A stretch of 64,000 nucleotides of DNA from NCBI RefSeq assembly GCF_000708205.1, contig NW_014575562.1, positions 621,616 to 685,615 on the forward strand, written 5' to 3'. Below the pieces are notes generated by a model. The model was not told the origin of the DNA, did no database searches, and was given only the letters and a program-made list of their open reading frames with translations. This document shows, in pieces, positions 45,748 through 57,937 of this stretch. The position numbers and the translations under genes are program-made. This DNA is from Mixia osmundae IAM 14324. Lineage: Eukaryota > Basidiomycota > Mixiomycetes > Mixiales > Mixiaceae. The first letter of the stretch is position 1. Each line of letters begins with the position of its first letter.

Positions 45748-47453
45748 CTAGCTCTCGACTGTGAACCCACGCGAGCTCATGATCTCGTTCATTTGTTGTC
45801 GCGAGCATACAAGCCCTATCATAGCGGGTGGCGCACGCGACTCTTGTATCTTCTGCGGAGTGGTCGTGGAAAGCATCAAGAGGTCGTGACCGATTCCTTG
45901 CTGGCTGATGAGCATCGTGGCGACACTTTTGCTATTGTTGAGTGAGACCGCCAGGCGATTGAAAGTCTCGTCATTCTCTTTGCCAAGATTGACGCGTCGG
46001 CTGTTCAAGAAGGAAGCATCAATGGGTGCGATCGAGAGAGCAGGCAGAGCGTTGCGCATGGAGAACGCTTGGAGCTCGCTGAGGTTGATCTGACGAATAG
46101 CGCCGATGCGCATTGCATCTTTGGGGAAGACGATGCTCGCGAACGCATCCTTGTCGACTCGAGAATTGGGAATGAGCGACAGTCGGCAGAGGACAGCGAG
46201 CTCTCGTCTCTGCTGAGCTGCAGCATCGTTGAACTCCCACTTGATCGCGCCTTGCCAGAAGTAGCGCAAGCTGTTCTGCTCCGGTCCATGTGTGGGCGCA
46301 CGCTGAGGTAGCACAGTTTGCACCTTCTGTGCGGCAGACTGTAGCGTTTCCGTGTTGGCACTCGTCTGTGCTATCGGGTCGAGGTTGGCGGGAGCGTCAA
46401 GCTCTGGAATGCCGGATATCTTACGCTGAAGAGCGTCTAGAGCAGCCTGCTGTTTCATGACATGCTGCTTGGCTCTCGTGAGCTCCTGACGTGCAGAGTC
46501 TTCGGTGATCTGGCCGGCCTTGAAAGAAACTTGGAGTGATGCGACATGCTGTGAGTAAGCCGCGGCGATCTCCTGGCGCTTCTTTGAGATCGAAGCGGGC
46601 GTGACGTTGATGAGATCTGGTGGCAGGCCGATGACGGTAGGCGCAGTGGGTTGCAGTCGAATTGGCTGTGCGTCAGCGTATTCTGCAATGCTGACTAGAT
46701 GCTGGCTGAATGGCAGGGCGAAGCCAAGCGTCTCTGGCGAGATTTGCGTCAGTGCAGATGTCTCCACGAGCTGATAACAGGTCAGCGCAATCCGAATCAG
46801 ATGTATGGCTCGCTCACCCTGGTATGCCACCGCGATAGTCGCGTAGTGGGCTGAAGCGCGATCAAGCTGACATTGACATGCATCTGTCCCGAAATGAGCG
46901 TGCGATCATCTGCTGCGTCGGACGGATGACCGACCTGACTGATCTTCTCCAGCAATGAGAGCCAGTTCTCGTCGTCGTACCGTTCGGTCTGATTGAGCCT
47001 GGGTTTCGGCTGCAAGGTGACATAGCTTTCAAGCGAGAGTTCGGGGTCCAGCCAGACATCCAGCCCGAAGTCGTGCTGAGTGAGCAATACCAGAGTCTTA
47101 CGCTTGACAGACGGCAGTCGGTCGAGCTGCTCCAAGCCACGTAGCAGTCCCTCAAAGAGCATGTCGTGCGAGTCCGCGTTTGCGTCGTAAGGAGCGTCAT
47201 TGGAATCAAGAAAGTGTGAAGCTAGCTCAAAGCGAGCTTCTGTTGCTGCAGTCCATACTGTCGAGCGCAGAGGGAGGAGTGCGTCGGCGTTGTTGAAGCT
47301 GGTCAGTGAGATATGTACAGGCAGACCGGTCGCAGCCAGTCTTGAGATCAGTCCGTCGATGTAGACGGCCGCTAGGGTCTGCCACTGCTGCCTGATCAGG
47401 TCCGAGCTGGCGACGACGATGGACAAGAGCTGGCAGCTGTCATCCTGTGCCAT
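45748..47453 (-). CDS. Mediator subunit 25-like protein (vWA plus ACID/PTOV-like domain)
   Basis: Two exons joined by an intron (about 46768-46814) give about 550 residues. The N-terminal third reads like a von Willebrand A domain: CQLLSIVVASSDLIRQQW, PVHISLTSFNNAD, DMLFEGLLRGLEQLDRL, RKTLVLLTQHDF, VNVSLIALQPTTR. The C-terminal half starts FWQGAIKWEF with strands LAVLCRLSLIP, AIRQINLSELQ and MIGLVCSRQQ, resembling the SPOC/ACID-like beta barrel. This order (vWA, linker, beta barrel) is that of MED25. Motif similarity is weak, and a chromatin or other co-activator is possible. Confidence 0.5.
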
Positions 47454-47576
47454 CAGCCGACGACTGAAGCCAGCGAAGCGAAGCAAGTGGCAGCTCGCCT
47501 AGCTTCAGTCGCGAGCGCGAAGCAAGGTGAGCGGCGGCGCAAGGGCAGGCAAGTCAGCGCAGTCACATTCTCGGCG

Positions 47577-48514
47577 ATGGTCGTCGACAAAGATGCTCAG
47601 GTCAAGCCGATCTACGTAGCCATCATCCTACTGCGGCACGCACTGCCACTGCTCTTGCTGGCCACGCTCTTGCTAGCACTCATCATCCGCGGCGTGTTCT
47701 ATGCTTTCAGCGAGGAAGGTGAGCCAGTGCAGCGCAACGGCGTCATCGAACAGAGCTCATCATGTTGCATGCAGTCCCTCCGACGGTCCAGATCGACTAC
47801 ATGCCCATCTACCCAGCCGCGCCCGTACCGGTCAACCCAGCCGCCGACTCGAATGCAAACGGAGACGAGCAAGACACATCAGAGGAGACCACAGCAGCGA
47901 CCATCAAGCCTGCAAGACGCAGACGGCGAGGTGTCACCCTTGCCCTCTTCGGCCTCGTCACGGTCTCCTACCTGCTCGATGTCATCGTCTATCTCGCGCG
48001 AATGGGAGACGACGACGATGATCTGCTCGTTCATGGCAAGCCAGAGAGTATACTGGCCATCTGGAAAGGCGAGGAACTCTACGCTTTCGGCGGCCTGGTC
48101 GCGTTCCTCGGGTGCATGCTCGCTATGCTGGGTGAAGAACACCTCAACGGAGAGAAATCGAGCTGGAATGGGGTTTACCCAATGATCCTTGCCGTGCTAG
48201 CAGGCCTCGCCGAGCCCGTCTTGCTCGTCCTGCTCGCCGTCGCCATCTCAAAGGGTATGCTCTCTTAGCAGATGACATGCAAGCATGCTGACGCGCAGAC
48301 ACCAGACTCGGCCAGCACAGTAGATCTCTACACAGCCTTTCACATTGCAGCGCTCGCCTGGCGCGTTCTGCTGCTCTTCATGCTCATCTACGCACTGTCC
48401 CCAAGAGGACGGCAGCGTGTCCACTCGCGACTGATGCCCATCATCAGCCAAGAGGAGTCAGCTCAGACCAACAATGCCGACAATACGGCACAGTACGGCA
48501 CTTTCAATCAGTAG
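47577..48514 (+). CDS. multi-pass membrane protein, unknown
   Basis: Three exons (47577-47718, 47775-48254, 48306-48514) sum to 831 nt, 276 residues. Hydrophobic helices: AIILLRHALPLLLLATLLLALIIR (near N-terminus), GVTLALFGLVTVSYLLDVIVYLA, LYAFGGLVAFLGCMLAML, PMILAVLAGLAEPVLLVLLAV, AFHIAALAWRVLLLFMLIYAL, so about 5-6 segments. A Pro-rich loop VPPTVQIDYMPIYP precedes a basic RRRRR. The tail ends AQYGTFNQ. The layout resembles the N-terminal TMD0-like extension of some fungal vacuolar ABC transporters, but no ABC core follows; the frame stops and the next gene is on the other strand. Confidence 0.6.
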
Positions 48515-48684
48515 CTCAGATCCATCCACATGTTGTGACATTCGCATTTGCATTCCCATACAGTCGCAAACGTACTCTGCACTCGCGCAAGCTCGGGCAG
48601 AAAAGCGACATCAAACTGGTTACAACAAGATTCGTGTATGAACAGCAGCGAGGCACAGATGGCTTTGCGCGTACGTGATGAGGA

Positions 48685-51600
48685 TCACCTGGGTGAGGAG
48701 GTATTGTTCGGTATAGGTGGCGAGACGGGTGCAGGACGCATGGCCAGAAGCTTCTCTTGACCCAGGAAGAGGATTTGGCTGCGAGAGATGTCTTGGATCG
48801 AGGGACCAAAGTGGCCGTCTCGGACCTGGTTGTATGAGTAGACTCCCTGAGGCTTGTAGGCAGGATAGCCAGAGTAAGCGTGCGATGGCGACGAAGAGGG
48901 CGTGTCGGAGAACAGGCAGCGCAGGTTGTTGCCCGGTATGATCTGCATGAGCGCACCAGACTCGACGTGCCGCACTTCGACAAAACTCGGCTCGAATGCC
49001 AAGATGTATGGGTAGTGTAACGCTGCCAGATGAATCAGATCAGATCTGCCGTTGAGGGATTGGACTGACCAAAGGCAGTTGGGTGCCCCTCCCACTGTAT
49101 GAGGAAATTGGTCCTCGCGCGCCAACCAGACTTGTTGCAAACGAAAGCCATTTCTGCGATGTGCGTCAGCAAACGCATAAGCTCAGTTCCTCTAACATAC
49201 CATCGTAGCAGAGCAGAAACTCCCCATCGATGCGGAAGATCGCGAGGGGTCGAAGATTATCGCGCTTCGACACAAAGTCGAGCGAGGAATCGGCCGGATC
49301 GAGCAGACCTTGCGTGTCGAGGGTCTCGAGATCGACGATTTCGAAGCCTTTCGAAGTGCCGACACATAACTTGGACTTGAGGAAATATATCGAGCTGGAC
49401 TCAGTAGGTATGTAGAACTCCTGCGCATACTGTCAGACGGGTCTGACGTGTGGACGATCGAACTGACCTTGAAGACGCGCAGAGATTCGGTGTTCCCTTG
49501 CAAGAACTTGCGCAGAGGCGCTGCCTTTTTGCCGCCTTGCCGTGCTTCGATAGGCTCGAGCGTCTTGATCGTGCTCGAGACAGACCCAGATTTGACCACG
49601 CAGACGAGCGTCCTGCCAAGACACTGGCCGGTCTTGAAGAATGTCGCACTTGAGGATATTTTCCTCGCGCGCTTGGCTGCCCCGACAGCGTCGTTCGGGT
49701 CGAGATTGTCTATGAAGAACGTCTGCACAGTCTTGTCTGCTCAGAAAGCTCCATCAGCTCGTGTCAAAGCCTGCAAAACGAGATTTACTTGCCTGCGAGA
49801 ACGATGAGAATGCCATAATCTTCAAGGACGTCTACTTGTGTCACATTGACAAGGGCAATGACTTTGACCGGCTTGCTCCGTCGGTGCAGGTCTGCAAGAT
49901 AGACACCATTATCTGTGCCAATGACGACCTGTTGAGCATTCGCGTATGGCGCTGCACACGTGATCTTGTTGGCGCCACTGAAGAAACCCTCCGTCAAGAT
50001 CTCCGGTTGGAAGATGAGACTGCGTTCTCGGAGCTCGGTCTGTCGCTGTTCGATCTTCTCGAGCCATTTTTTGCGACCTGCCCAAGAAGGTGACCACAAT
50101 GTGATACTGTAGCCCTTCCGCCCTAGATTGGTGAAGGTAACGGCAAAGCCATTTTTGCTTTGCGGCACGGGCTGTTGAGTTGGCTTGCCGCCCGTCGAAG
50201 TGCGCGACATGAGAGACTTGGGTCTGACTCCGCTGCCTTTGCTCTGCGCCAAGTCATCGAGTACGGTAACGACGAGAAGCTCGAGCGGGATTGGCTTGCG
50301 GTAGACTTTGAGCTGCTCGTTCTTGTTGGCGATCTTCTGCTTGACCATGAGGAGAGCATGATCAAACAGGAAGACCTGTAGCTCAGCGCTTTCGCTCTGA
50401 GTGCCGCCTCGCTTCTTCAGTGGTCCCTTGTAGATCATCTCGCGATTCTCCTCGCGCAGCCGTAGATCGACAGCTTCGCCGTTCTTGAAGACGAGCTGTT
50501 GGTCAAGTTGCGCAAGATTGAAACGGTTTTCGCTCTTGCCACTCTCGATATTCACCTTGCGCAAGAACTCCCTGACGATCTTGACAGCTTGCGTGAGTGC
50601 CGCTTTGTCTGGATGCCCCTCCGGCGTATATTTGACGACGACTTCGAGCAGGAGAGGGTAACGGGCTAAACGCGTCGTAGGTTTGGTGAGGTAAGCGTTG
50701 AGCTCCAGCTTGCGAGATTCCGGCAAACGCTCCGTCTCGTCGACATACTTTGCAAACGCTGGATTGCTGCTCTTCTCGGTCTCGAAAGTGTATTTGCCAT
50801 ACAGCTGATGCGCTCCATATTTGACGAACGGGCCGAAATGTGGCACAGCATCAAGCAAGAGGTCGCCTATCCGGTCGACAATATGCGACTGACGTTGCCG
50901 TTGTTCCAGCAGCTCACACAGCCTGATATTAACTGCCAAGATCTCCTGAACGTTCCAGAAGACTTGCTGCACAAAGTCTTCCCGTCGTGATTCCGGCAAG
51001 GGTGATCCGGTTGCTTTGAGGGGCTTCATCCAGCTATCGCGCATGTATTCGAGACCTTTGATAAAGTCACGCTCGGTATAGATGACCTCATTGATAGCTT
51101 CCTGTCGCTTCTTCTCTGTATCAGAGACGCTGTCGATGATTTCTTGAGGGACCGAGCTGATCCACAATGTGCCGGGCTCTCTCAAATCACCATCGCCAGC
51201 AATATCCTGAGTTGTCGTGTTCTGCAACCCAGGTTTTGGCTTGATGTTCAGTCGTGCTTGCTGCTCCAGTCTACGTGGACAGGCGATGCTGTAGCAGAGC
51301 CGGTCGCGAGTGCAAGTAGGCGAATAGCAATCGGTCAGCAGAGTGAATACGCCGCTGGGGATCATGATGTCCTCTGATAACATCGTGTCGGTGATTGACG
51401 GTCGGCGAGCAAGTCCTCCATGCAGCGCTTCGTCGCCAGAATGAAACGAATTTGTGATTCGCTCACGAAATTGGTAGATCTCGTATGGGGTATCTCGTAG
51501 TCGATGGTCGTACGTGACATCGTGGAAGAACTTTTGCGCATCCAGAGCTCTACCGAGCAGGAGCGCGAGGTTACGATCGGTCGTTTTGATGATGCTTGCT

Positions 51601-53265
51601 ATCCTATCGACGGCTTCTCGCCCATCGAATGACTCCTTGTACGACAGACCGTCCTTGACGCGCTCAGACAGAACGATGCGCATCATGAACGCTTCTGCGA
51701 CTCTCGAAAGCAGCGCAGGGTAGACGATTGGAGATCGCCTGTGAACGAGCACTTGGCTTGAGCTAGATGCTGTCGAGGCTCGCATCTGAGGTCGCTCCGG
51801 CCCAGAGAAAGAGAAAGCGCGGTCTTGATGCGCATTGAATTGCCGCGGCTGGGTTGGCTGCACTCGAACGGATTCGGAAGAGCGACGAGCGCCATGCATC
51901 ATGCCTGCAACTGCCTGAACCGGACCGTTGTCAAGCTGATCATGAATAGCTTGATAGCGAGCTTGTCCGGGGACGCCGACCAGTGGTGTTAGCGCATCGC
52001 CAGACAGGCGACCGTAGAACGAGTTTGCGTCACTGTCCGCCGAACCCCTGCGTGACTGTGCATTGGAGGTAAAGCCTGTGAAACTGGTCTCGTCTGTAAA
52101 GCCTGTCAGGCGCAACCGAGATCAGCACAAGCTTTGAAGAGACAGGGTCGAGGGACCGACGATCGTGATATTCCGCAGATGAGTCATTGCTGTAAAGGGG
52201 TCGATCGACGGGCGTCATGCGCAGGCCGTCAGAGCGCGATTCGCCACTACTCGCTCTGTGCAAGCTCGAGGGGGCAGAGCTGAACCAGTCATAGCCTGTG
52301 TATGCCTCTTCGGGCTGCATTTCGATTGTTGGTAACCTTGGCGTGGTCGGAGAAGACTGCGGCCGACCATTGGTTCCATATGATGTACCGGGAGGTGACG
52401 GCAAACTTGGCAGAGCTCTAGCATTGCCGCTCATTCTTCGGCCCAGAGACGTATCTGAGCCTTGTGCGGACACTGCGTGCGGAGGCATATTGCGAGCGTT
52501 TTGGTCGTACGCGTCATAGTAGGCTTGACCGCTTGACGGTGCCCCTGACGGGTAGGCATACTGAGTAGCGCTATAAGTCGTATCCTTACTGCTCGTCGAT
52601 CGGTGCTGAGACGGAACAGGCGGTAATGTTCGGTATGGCGGATGAGGAGACGCGCTCTGCTGCGGCTGCTGCTGATAAGGTGCAGCAGGTGTAGGCTGAG
52701 CATATTGGGAGTAGCGCTGCTGAGATTGAGGTCTGACAGGAGGTTCGTAGCCCGATGATCCGCCCGAAGAGTGCGCATACATCATGGGAGCGAGCGAATT
52801 AGAGCTAGACCGTCGCGATGTGGTCGATACGCCAGCTTGATGATTGGCGGCCGTATTTGCATAGTCGTAGCTACTCCCTCTCGAGTGATCGCTCGTGTAG
52901 GCGTTGCCTCTGCCAGGATCAGCGCCAGCATGAGCCGGAGTCATCTGCAGCTGTACTCTTGGCGCTCCTCCCGAGTACTGTCTCTGGATCTGGGGCGGCT
53001 GCGGGTAGGCAGATTGATTGTTATACCTATCGTTGGTGTACTGCTGAGTAGCAGCGTAGCCATCCTGCAGTTGGGCATGAGCACTGGCACTGGCAGGATG
53101 ATGCTGGGATTGTCCGCCGGCGTAGTGCGAATAGGCTTGAGGATGGGCAGGCGGTACCATGGCCTGACTAGCCTGCAGGTTCTGTTCTGCTAGTGGTAGG
53201 ACAGGGTTAGGTCTGCCGAAGATGTTCTGGTAGGCGTCATGCCGACGATTTTGGTGGGCTGCCAT
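48685..53265 (-). CDS. Rho1 guanine-nucleotide exchange factor (Rom1/Rom2-like: DEP, DH, PH, CNH)
   Basis: Large multi-exon gene. Disordered Tyr/Gln/Ser-rich N-terminus (about 350 residues, GQYS...PQ motifs), then a DEP-like segment (LSERVKDGLSYKESFDGREAVDRIASI), a DH domain (EAINEVIYTERDFIKGLEYM, NAYLTKPTTRLARYPLLLE), a PH domain (IYKGPLKKRGG) and a C-terminal CNH domain (ITCAAPYANAQQVVIGTDNG and a last part near 49100-48685). This order is that of Rom1/Rom2, which activate Rho1 for cell-wall integrity signalling. Introns interrupt the CNH several times. Confidence 0.92.
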
Positions 53266-53607
53266 CGCTGCCCGCAACGAGCCGTTGTGGCCCCTCTGCT
53301 TGGTCGTCTAGCTATCCCGCTCACCCGACGATGCACAGACGGTAGTGTCTCCTTCGACCAGCAGCACCTGAGCGCCCTGCTAGGCCAGCTAGCCCCATCA
53401 GATTGGCCAAAAGGCGAGTTCGGTCTTCACACCACACCACACACTCGCAACTCGTTCGCGCGATCGCCTGAGGCAATTTCAATTTGCAGCTTATGATGCT
53501 CCCGGATTGTTCATTTTGCAATGTTCTACGACGATGGCGCGGGACAATTTCCGAACGATGGCGGTCCTCCCGATTGCTCAGTAGCGAGCATACGGATCTG
53601 CAGAAGG

Positions 53608-56342
53608 CTAATCAGTATTCGCGAGCGCAGATGACGCGTGCAGGCAGACCGTGTTGAAGGTCGTGAAGAGTGTCACGATGACGCCGAAGATGCAGAGAGC
53701 GATATCGGTCGCCTTTTGTCTCCTCGTCTTTGCACACGCTCGGTAGTGAAGCAATGCAGCTGTTTGATGGGTTGAGTGCTCCTCTCGTGTCACGGGCAGG
53801 AGAACGCACGATAGCAGAAGCAGAGGGGTACGCAAGCCAGACTTCCGATCAAACTGAGGTCGCGCATGAGCACGAGCACATCGGAGGAAGAGCTGACGTA
53901 CGACACAAACTTGTCGAGATCGTTTGAGCCCAACCAGGCGACGAGCATGCAGAAGACGACCATGCTGACTCTAAAGGTGTTCTTCTGCCACTTGACCCGG
54001 TTCGAATACTTCCCGCTCGAGCTGAACAGCCCATTCTCCATAATTCGTACGGCTGGGAACAATTGCAGTGGAGTCGAAAGCATGATAGCGAGACTGTACA
54101 GAAGCTGCACGACATTGACTGCCCGGCTGTCTTGAGGTAGATTGACCATGACGACTGTCTGGATTTTGCTGCCATAGGCTGCATAGGATAGTACGCCAGC
54201 TCCACCGAAGAGGATCGCAAGGAAGACCATGACGCAAGAGAGCACGGCCGGAAACCGTTCGGGCTCTTTCATCGACTCGGTGATCGGAATGATGAGTCCA
54301 ATGCCCTCAAAGGCAAAGACGGCAGTACCGATCATGAGCGTGAAAGAATCCGAGTTGAAGAGGACGACATCGGCGATACCGTGTCGAGCGAGGATGTTGA
54401 TCTCGTTGCCAAAGATGTAGATGACGCCGACGAGAATAAAGGCATCTGCTAGCAATGCTGTTCCGGACAGCTTTTGTAGATTCCTGACGAGCGCGAAAGG
54501 AATGAAAATGACAAGTTGCATGGCGATGAAGGCCGGGATACTGATGAGAGTCCGACAGTCTGTGACTGCCTGAACGAATGCTTGTAGATTTTGCGCGGCT
54601 GCAACCCAATGTCAGCCAAAGATAAACAGTAAGCCTGCAATTTGACGGACTGAACGTAGCTGCGAGGACCAAAAGTCAGCTCACGTAGGGCGCAGCCGGG
54701 AGAAGACTGACTGTATACAGCAACAAAGCCGATCTGCGAGATGGTGATCGAGAACAGAATAGCATAGCGAAGCCAGGGCCCGTAAAGAATACCGCCAATC
54801 TCTCCAAAACCGCCTTTGATGACGAGTCTGGTCTTGACGAGCAGCAGAAACGAATAGAGTGAGATGGCGGCGATACCAACGAGCAGGAGGGCTGAAAAGA
54901 GTATGCCTCCATTGAAAAAGGCTTTGCCGAGGAAGAGTACGCCAGTCCCGACGAAAGATTTGAGTAGCATGAGCACTGCCTGGGTGACTGTAGCATCTCC
55001 CTTCGTGCTCGTACTACCCGCCCGATGCTTGCGAATGATGGACGCTTTCGACTCACCCCGCCTTAGGGATTGTCGTTTGAGCAACGCTGTCCGTTCTGTT
55101 GCTAGCTCTCGGGATTCGATATCGAAGCGTGCCCTCGCGCCCGTGCCTGCATGTCCTGCTTCCTGCTCCTCGAACGCGAGCACCTGGGCGATCTCGTCCT
55201 CGTCACGCTCGTCTATCTCTTCTAGATCCTCGCCATAGAAATGTCCATGCAGACTCAGGAAATCTACGAATCTGTGTAGCATCACTCTGATCAGCTACGC
55301 CCAAAGCACACAATGTCAGTCCGACGAACGACCGGGTGAACTTGCGGGGAGGAGCGTCGCCGTCTGCGTCTTCTGCGGCCCGTCTATGCAAGAAGTTGCG
55401 CCTGAAACCGCCTGGTTCGCGAATATTTCGAATGTCGAGCGTTGGGTCGATGCGCTCCCCTCCGTTGGCGCGCTCCTCTGCGCCCGAGAAGGAGAGCGAC
55501 CTCGGTCGTCTGATCTGTGCTTGTTGCGCTTGCTGTTCCCACTTGTAAAGATCATGCGTCACATCTCCGCCCAAGAGATTGTGATAGGTCGACGAATTGG
55601 GATCCACGCCTTCTTCTGCCGCCGCGGGAGAAGATTCCGCGGGGGGTGGTGCATCGATCTCATCGGTCTTGTTGCCCGAAAAGTAGTCGTCCTCCTTGGG
55701 CTTCGGGCGTTCGGAGTGCTGGCTGTTCGAATCGGAAGCGCGTCGTGGCGTGCTGGCTTCAGGACTTGTTTGGTCTGACCGATTGACGAGATGCATTCTC
55801 AGTATCCTCGCCTTGTGGGCGTCACTCATCTCGTCGGGTCTGCTCGCCGAAGGAAGGGCATTGTTGCTCGAAGCGATGCTGATGCTCGAGCTGTTCTTGT
55901 CTTGCTGCTTTGCTTCTGCGAGTGACTGACCTAGCGCACTCGGCGAAACAGCTTTACGCGATGGTCCGGCGGGCAGGGCTCGCTTGGTAGCGTTGAAGTC
56001 TTCTACAGAGCCCTGCTTAGCTTCCAGCGAGCCCTGCGAGATGGGTCTCGACTGAGCAGGCGTGGAAGAGTAGCTCGCTCGTGGAGGAATGTTGGGCACA
56101 GCAGGCGAGCTAGCCAGCTTGGCGGAGGGAGCAGCGAGCGGAGAGGCAGCTCGAGGTCTCGACGAGCTCGAGAGGGGTATAGCATTGCTAGGACGGGCTT
56201 GGGAAGTGCTCGCTTCGGCCTGATGGCTCGTCGACGTCGCCGAATCGGTCTCAGGCACAGGCAAGGGCGCCGTCGTGGCTGAGGGTGACGTCTGAGCGGA
56301 CTGCTGCCTCGAGCGCTTCCCACGCTTGTTCTTCTTTGCCAT
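53608..56342 (-). CDS. vacuolar amino-acid transporter, AAAP family (AVT3/AVT4-like)
   Basis: Disordered N-terminal ~380 residues, starting MAKKNKRGKRSRQQS, then LHGHFYGEDLEEID, AVLMLLKSFVGTGVLFLGKAFFNGG (first helix), IGGILYGPWLRYAILFSITISQIGF, a run of helices, FEGIGLIIPITESMKEPERF, LLYSLAIMLSTPLQLFPAVRI and a C-terminal pair ALLHYRACAKTRRQKATDIALCIF...VTLFTTFNTVCLH. About ten to eleven helices, as for AAAP. The last intron (GTGCGT...AACAG) joins CYP to ALLHY. AVT3/4 proteins export amino acids from the vacuole; substrate unproven. Confidence 0.9.
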
Positions 56343-56473
56343 TGTGGCTCTGTGCAAGGCAGTCCAGTGGCTGGCTTGCTGCCGGTCAGGTCGGATTTGC
56401 CGTGCTGCGAGCAACGCGACTCGCCCTTGGGCGCCTTGGGCAGTCGACTGACAGACCAAGGCTCGCTTCAGGG

Positions 56474-57864
56474 ATGTCCTTCTTCGGCTCGCAGCTCAAC
56501 AAGCCGGCTACGACGCTCGTGACAGACACAGATGTCGAGGCAAGTGAAAGGCTAACTCTGCGTCAGCACGGGCAAGGCTGAGCAAAGGAGTCGTTCAGCT
56601 CCAGAATGGCCCAACCGATACAGCGTCTTGCCTGGCTTGGTCACCCACTGCAGACCTCCTCGCCATCTCATCATGGGACAATCAAGTCCGTCACACCCTG
56701 CCCGTGTCTCGCTCGTGCCTTACAGTCGCGGACAGGTGAGGATATATCAGGTCGACGGCCAAGGTCAATCTCAGGGCAAGGCTGCTTATTCCCACGAAGG
56801 GCCTGTCCTGTCTGTCTGCTGGAGCAAAGCTAGTCCACATCTTCGTTAAGGCCCCGGACGCTGTGGCTGATGGACGAGAGCAGGACGGTAGCAAGATCAT
56901 CTCTGGAGGAGCAGACAAGGCTGCAAGACTGTTTGATGCCGCTACACAACAGTCCTCTCAGGTCGCTGCACACGATGCCCCCATACGAGCCGTCAAGTGG
57001 ATCGACGCATCCAATGGCCTGCTCTGCACCGGCAGCTGGGACAAGACCATCAAGGCAAGCGCGTCCTCGATTGACTTGGCGCGCGGTTTCTCATACAGCG
57101 GGTTGGCCTTGCAGTACTGGGACCTCCGCACTTCGGCACCCGTGCTGTCCGTCACACTCCCAGAAAGGGTCTATACCATGGACGTCACCTTCCCCTGGCT
57201 CGTCGTCGGCTGTGCCAACAGGAACATAGAGATCTACAACCTCAACAACCCGGGCACGCTCTTCAGGCACATCGAGTCGCCTCTCAAATGGCAAACCCGC
57301 TCAATCGCATGTTTCCCGGACGGACAAGGATTTGCAGTCGGCTCGATCGAAGGTCGACTGGCGATACAGTACATCGACGAGAAGCAGTCCAGTCTCAATT
57401 TCAGTTTCCGCTGTCACCGGAAAGAGCAAGCCACCAATAAGAACGTCTCCGATATCTGGGCCGTCAACGCGGTCAGCTTCAATCAACAACACGGCACCTT
57501 CTCGACAGCCGGTGCGGATGGCACGATATGTTACTGGGACCACCTCTCCAAAACGAGATTAAAGAGTATGCCAGCCAATCACCTCCTGATCTGCTTGTTT
57601 CGCTGACAGGCCGTTGGGCGTGCAGTATTCGACAACCGCGGCGGACCTATCACGAGTACAGCATTCAGTGCACAGGGCACGTACTTTGCCTACAATGTCG
57701 CCTACGACTGGTCAAAAGGTCATTCGGGCGCGCTGCCCTCCAATGTCAACAAAACCATGCTGCATCTCGTCAAGGTGCGCCATGCTTCCCTCATACTACC
57801 GATCGGCCTCGCTGACTGTGCCGAGATGCAGGATGAAGAGGTGCGAAAGAAGCCAAAGAAGTGA
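56474..57864 (+). CDS. RAE1: RAE1/GLE2 mRNA-export WD-repeat protein, copy A
   Basis: Seven exons (introns 56540-56604, 56686-56735, 56829-56883, 57055-57114, 57566-57625, 57775-57831) sum to 1,044 nt, 347 residues. It starts MSFFGSQLNKPATTLVTDTDVE and forms a WD propeller with blocks ASCLAWSPTADLLAISSWDN, GPVLSVCWSKDGSKIISGGADK, WIDASNGLLCTGSWDKTIKYWDLR, ESPLKWQTRSIACFPD, FAVGSIEGRLAIQYI. It ends DEEVRKKPKK. RAE1 binds Nup98 at the nuclear pore and supports mRNA export. Three of the introns have GC donors (56540 GCAAGT, 56829 GCTAGT, 57055 GCAAGC). It is followed after 73 bp by copy B. Confidence 0.93.
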
Positions 57865-57937
57865 GAAGGAGGTGTACTCGGCCATGTTATGTTGTACTTT
57901 TGCAACGCGTCCAGCTAGCAAAGCCGCCCATGCGCTG

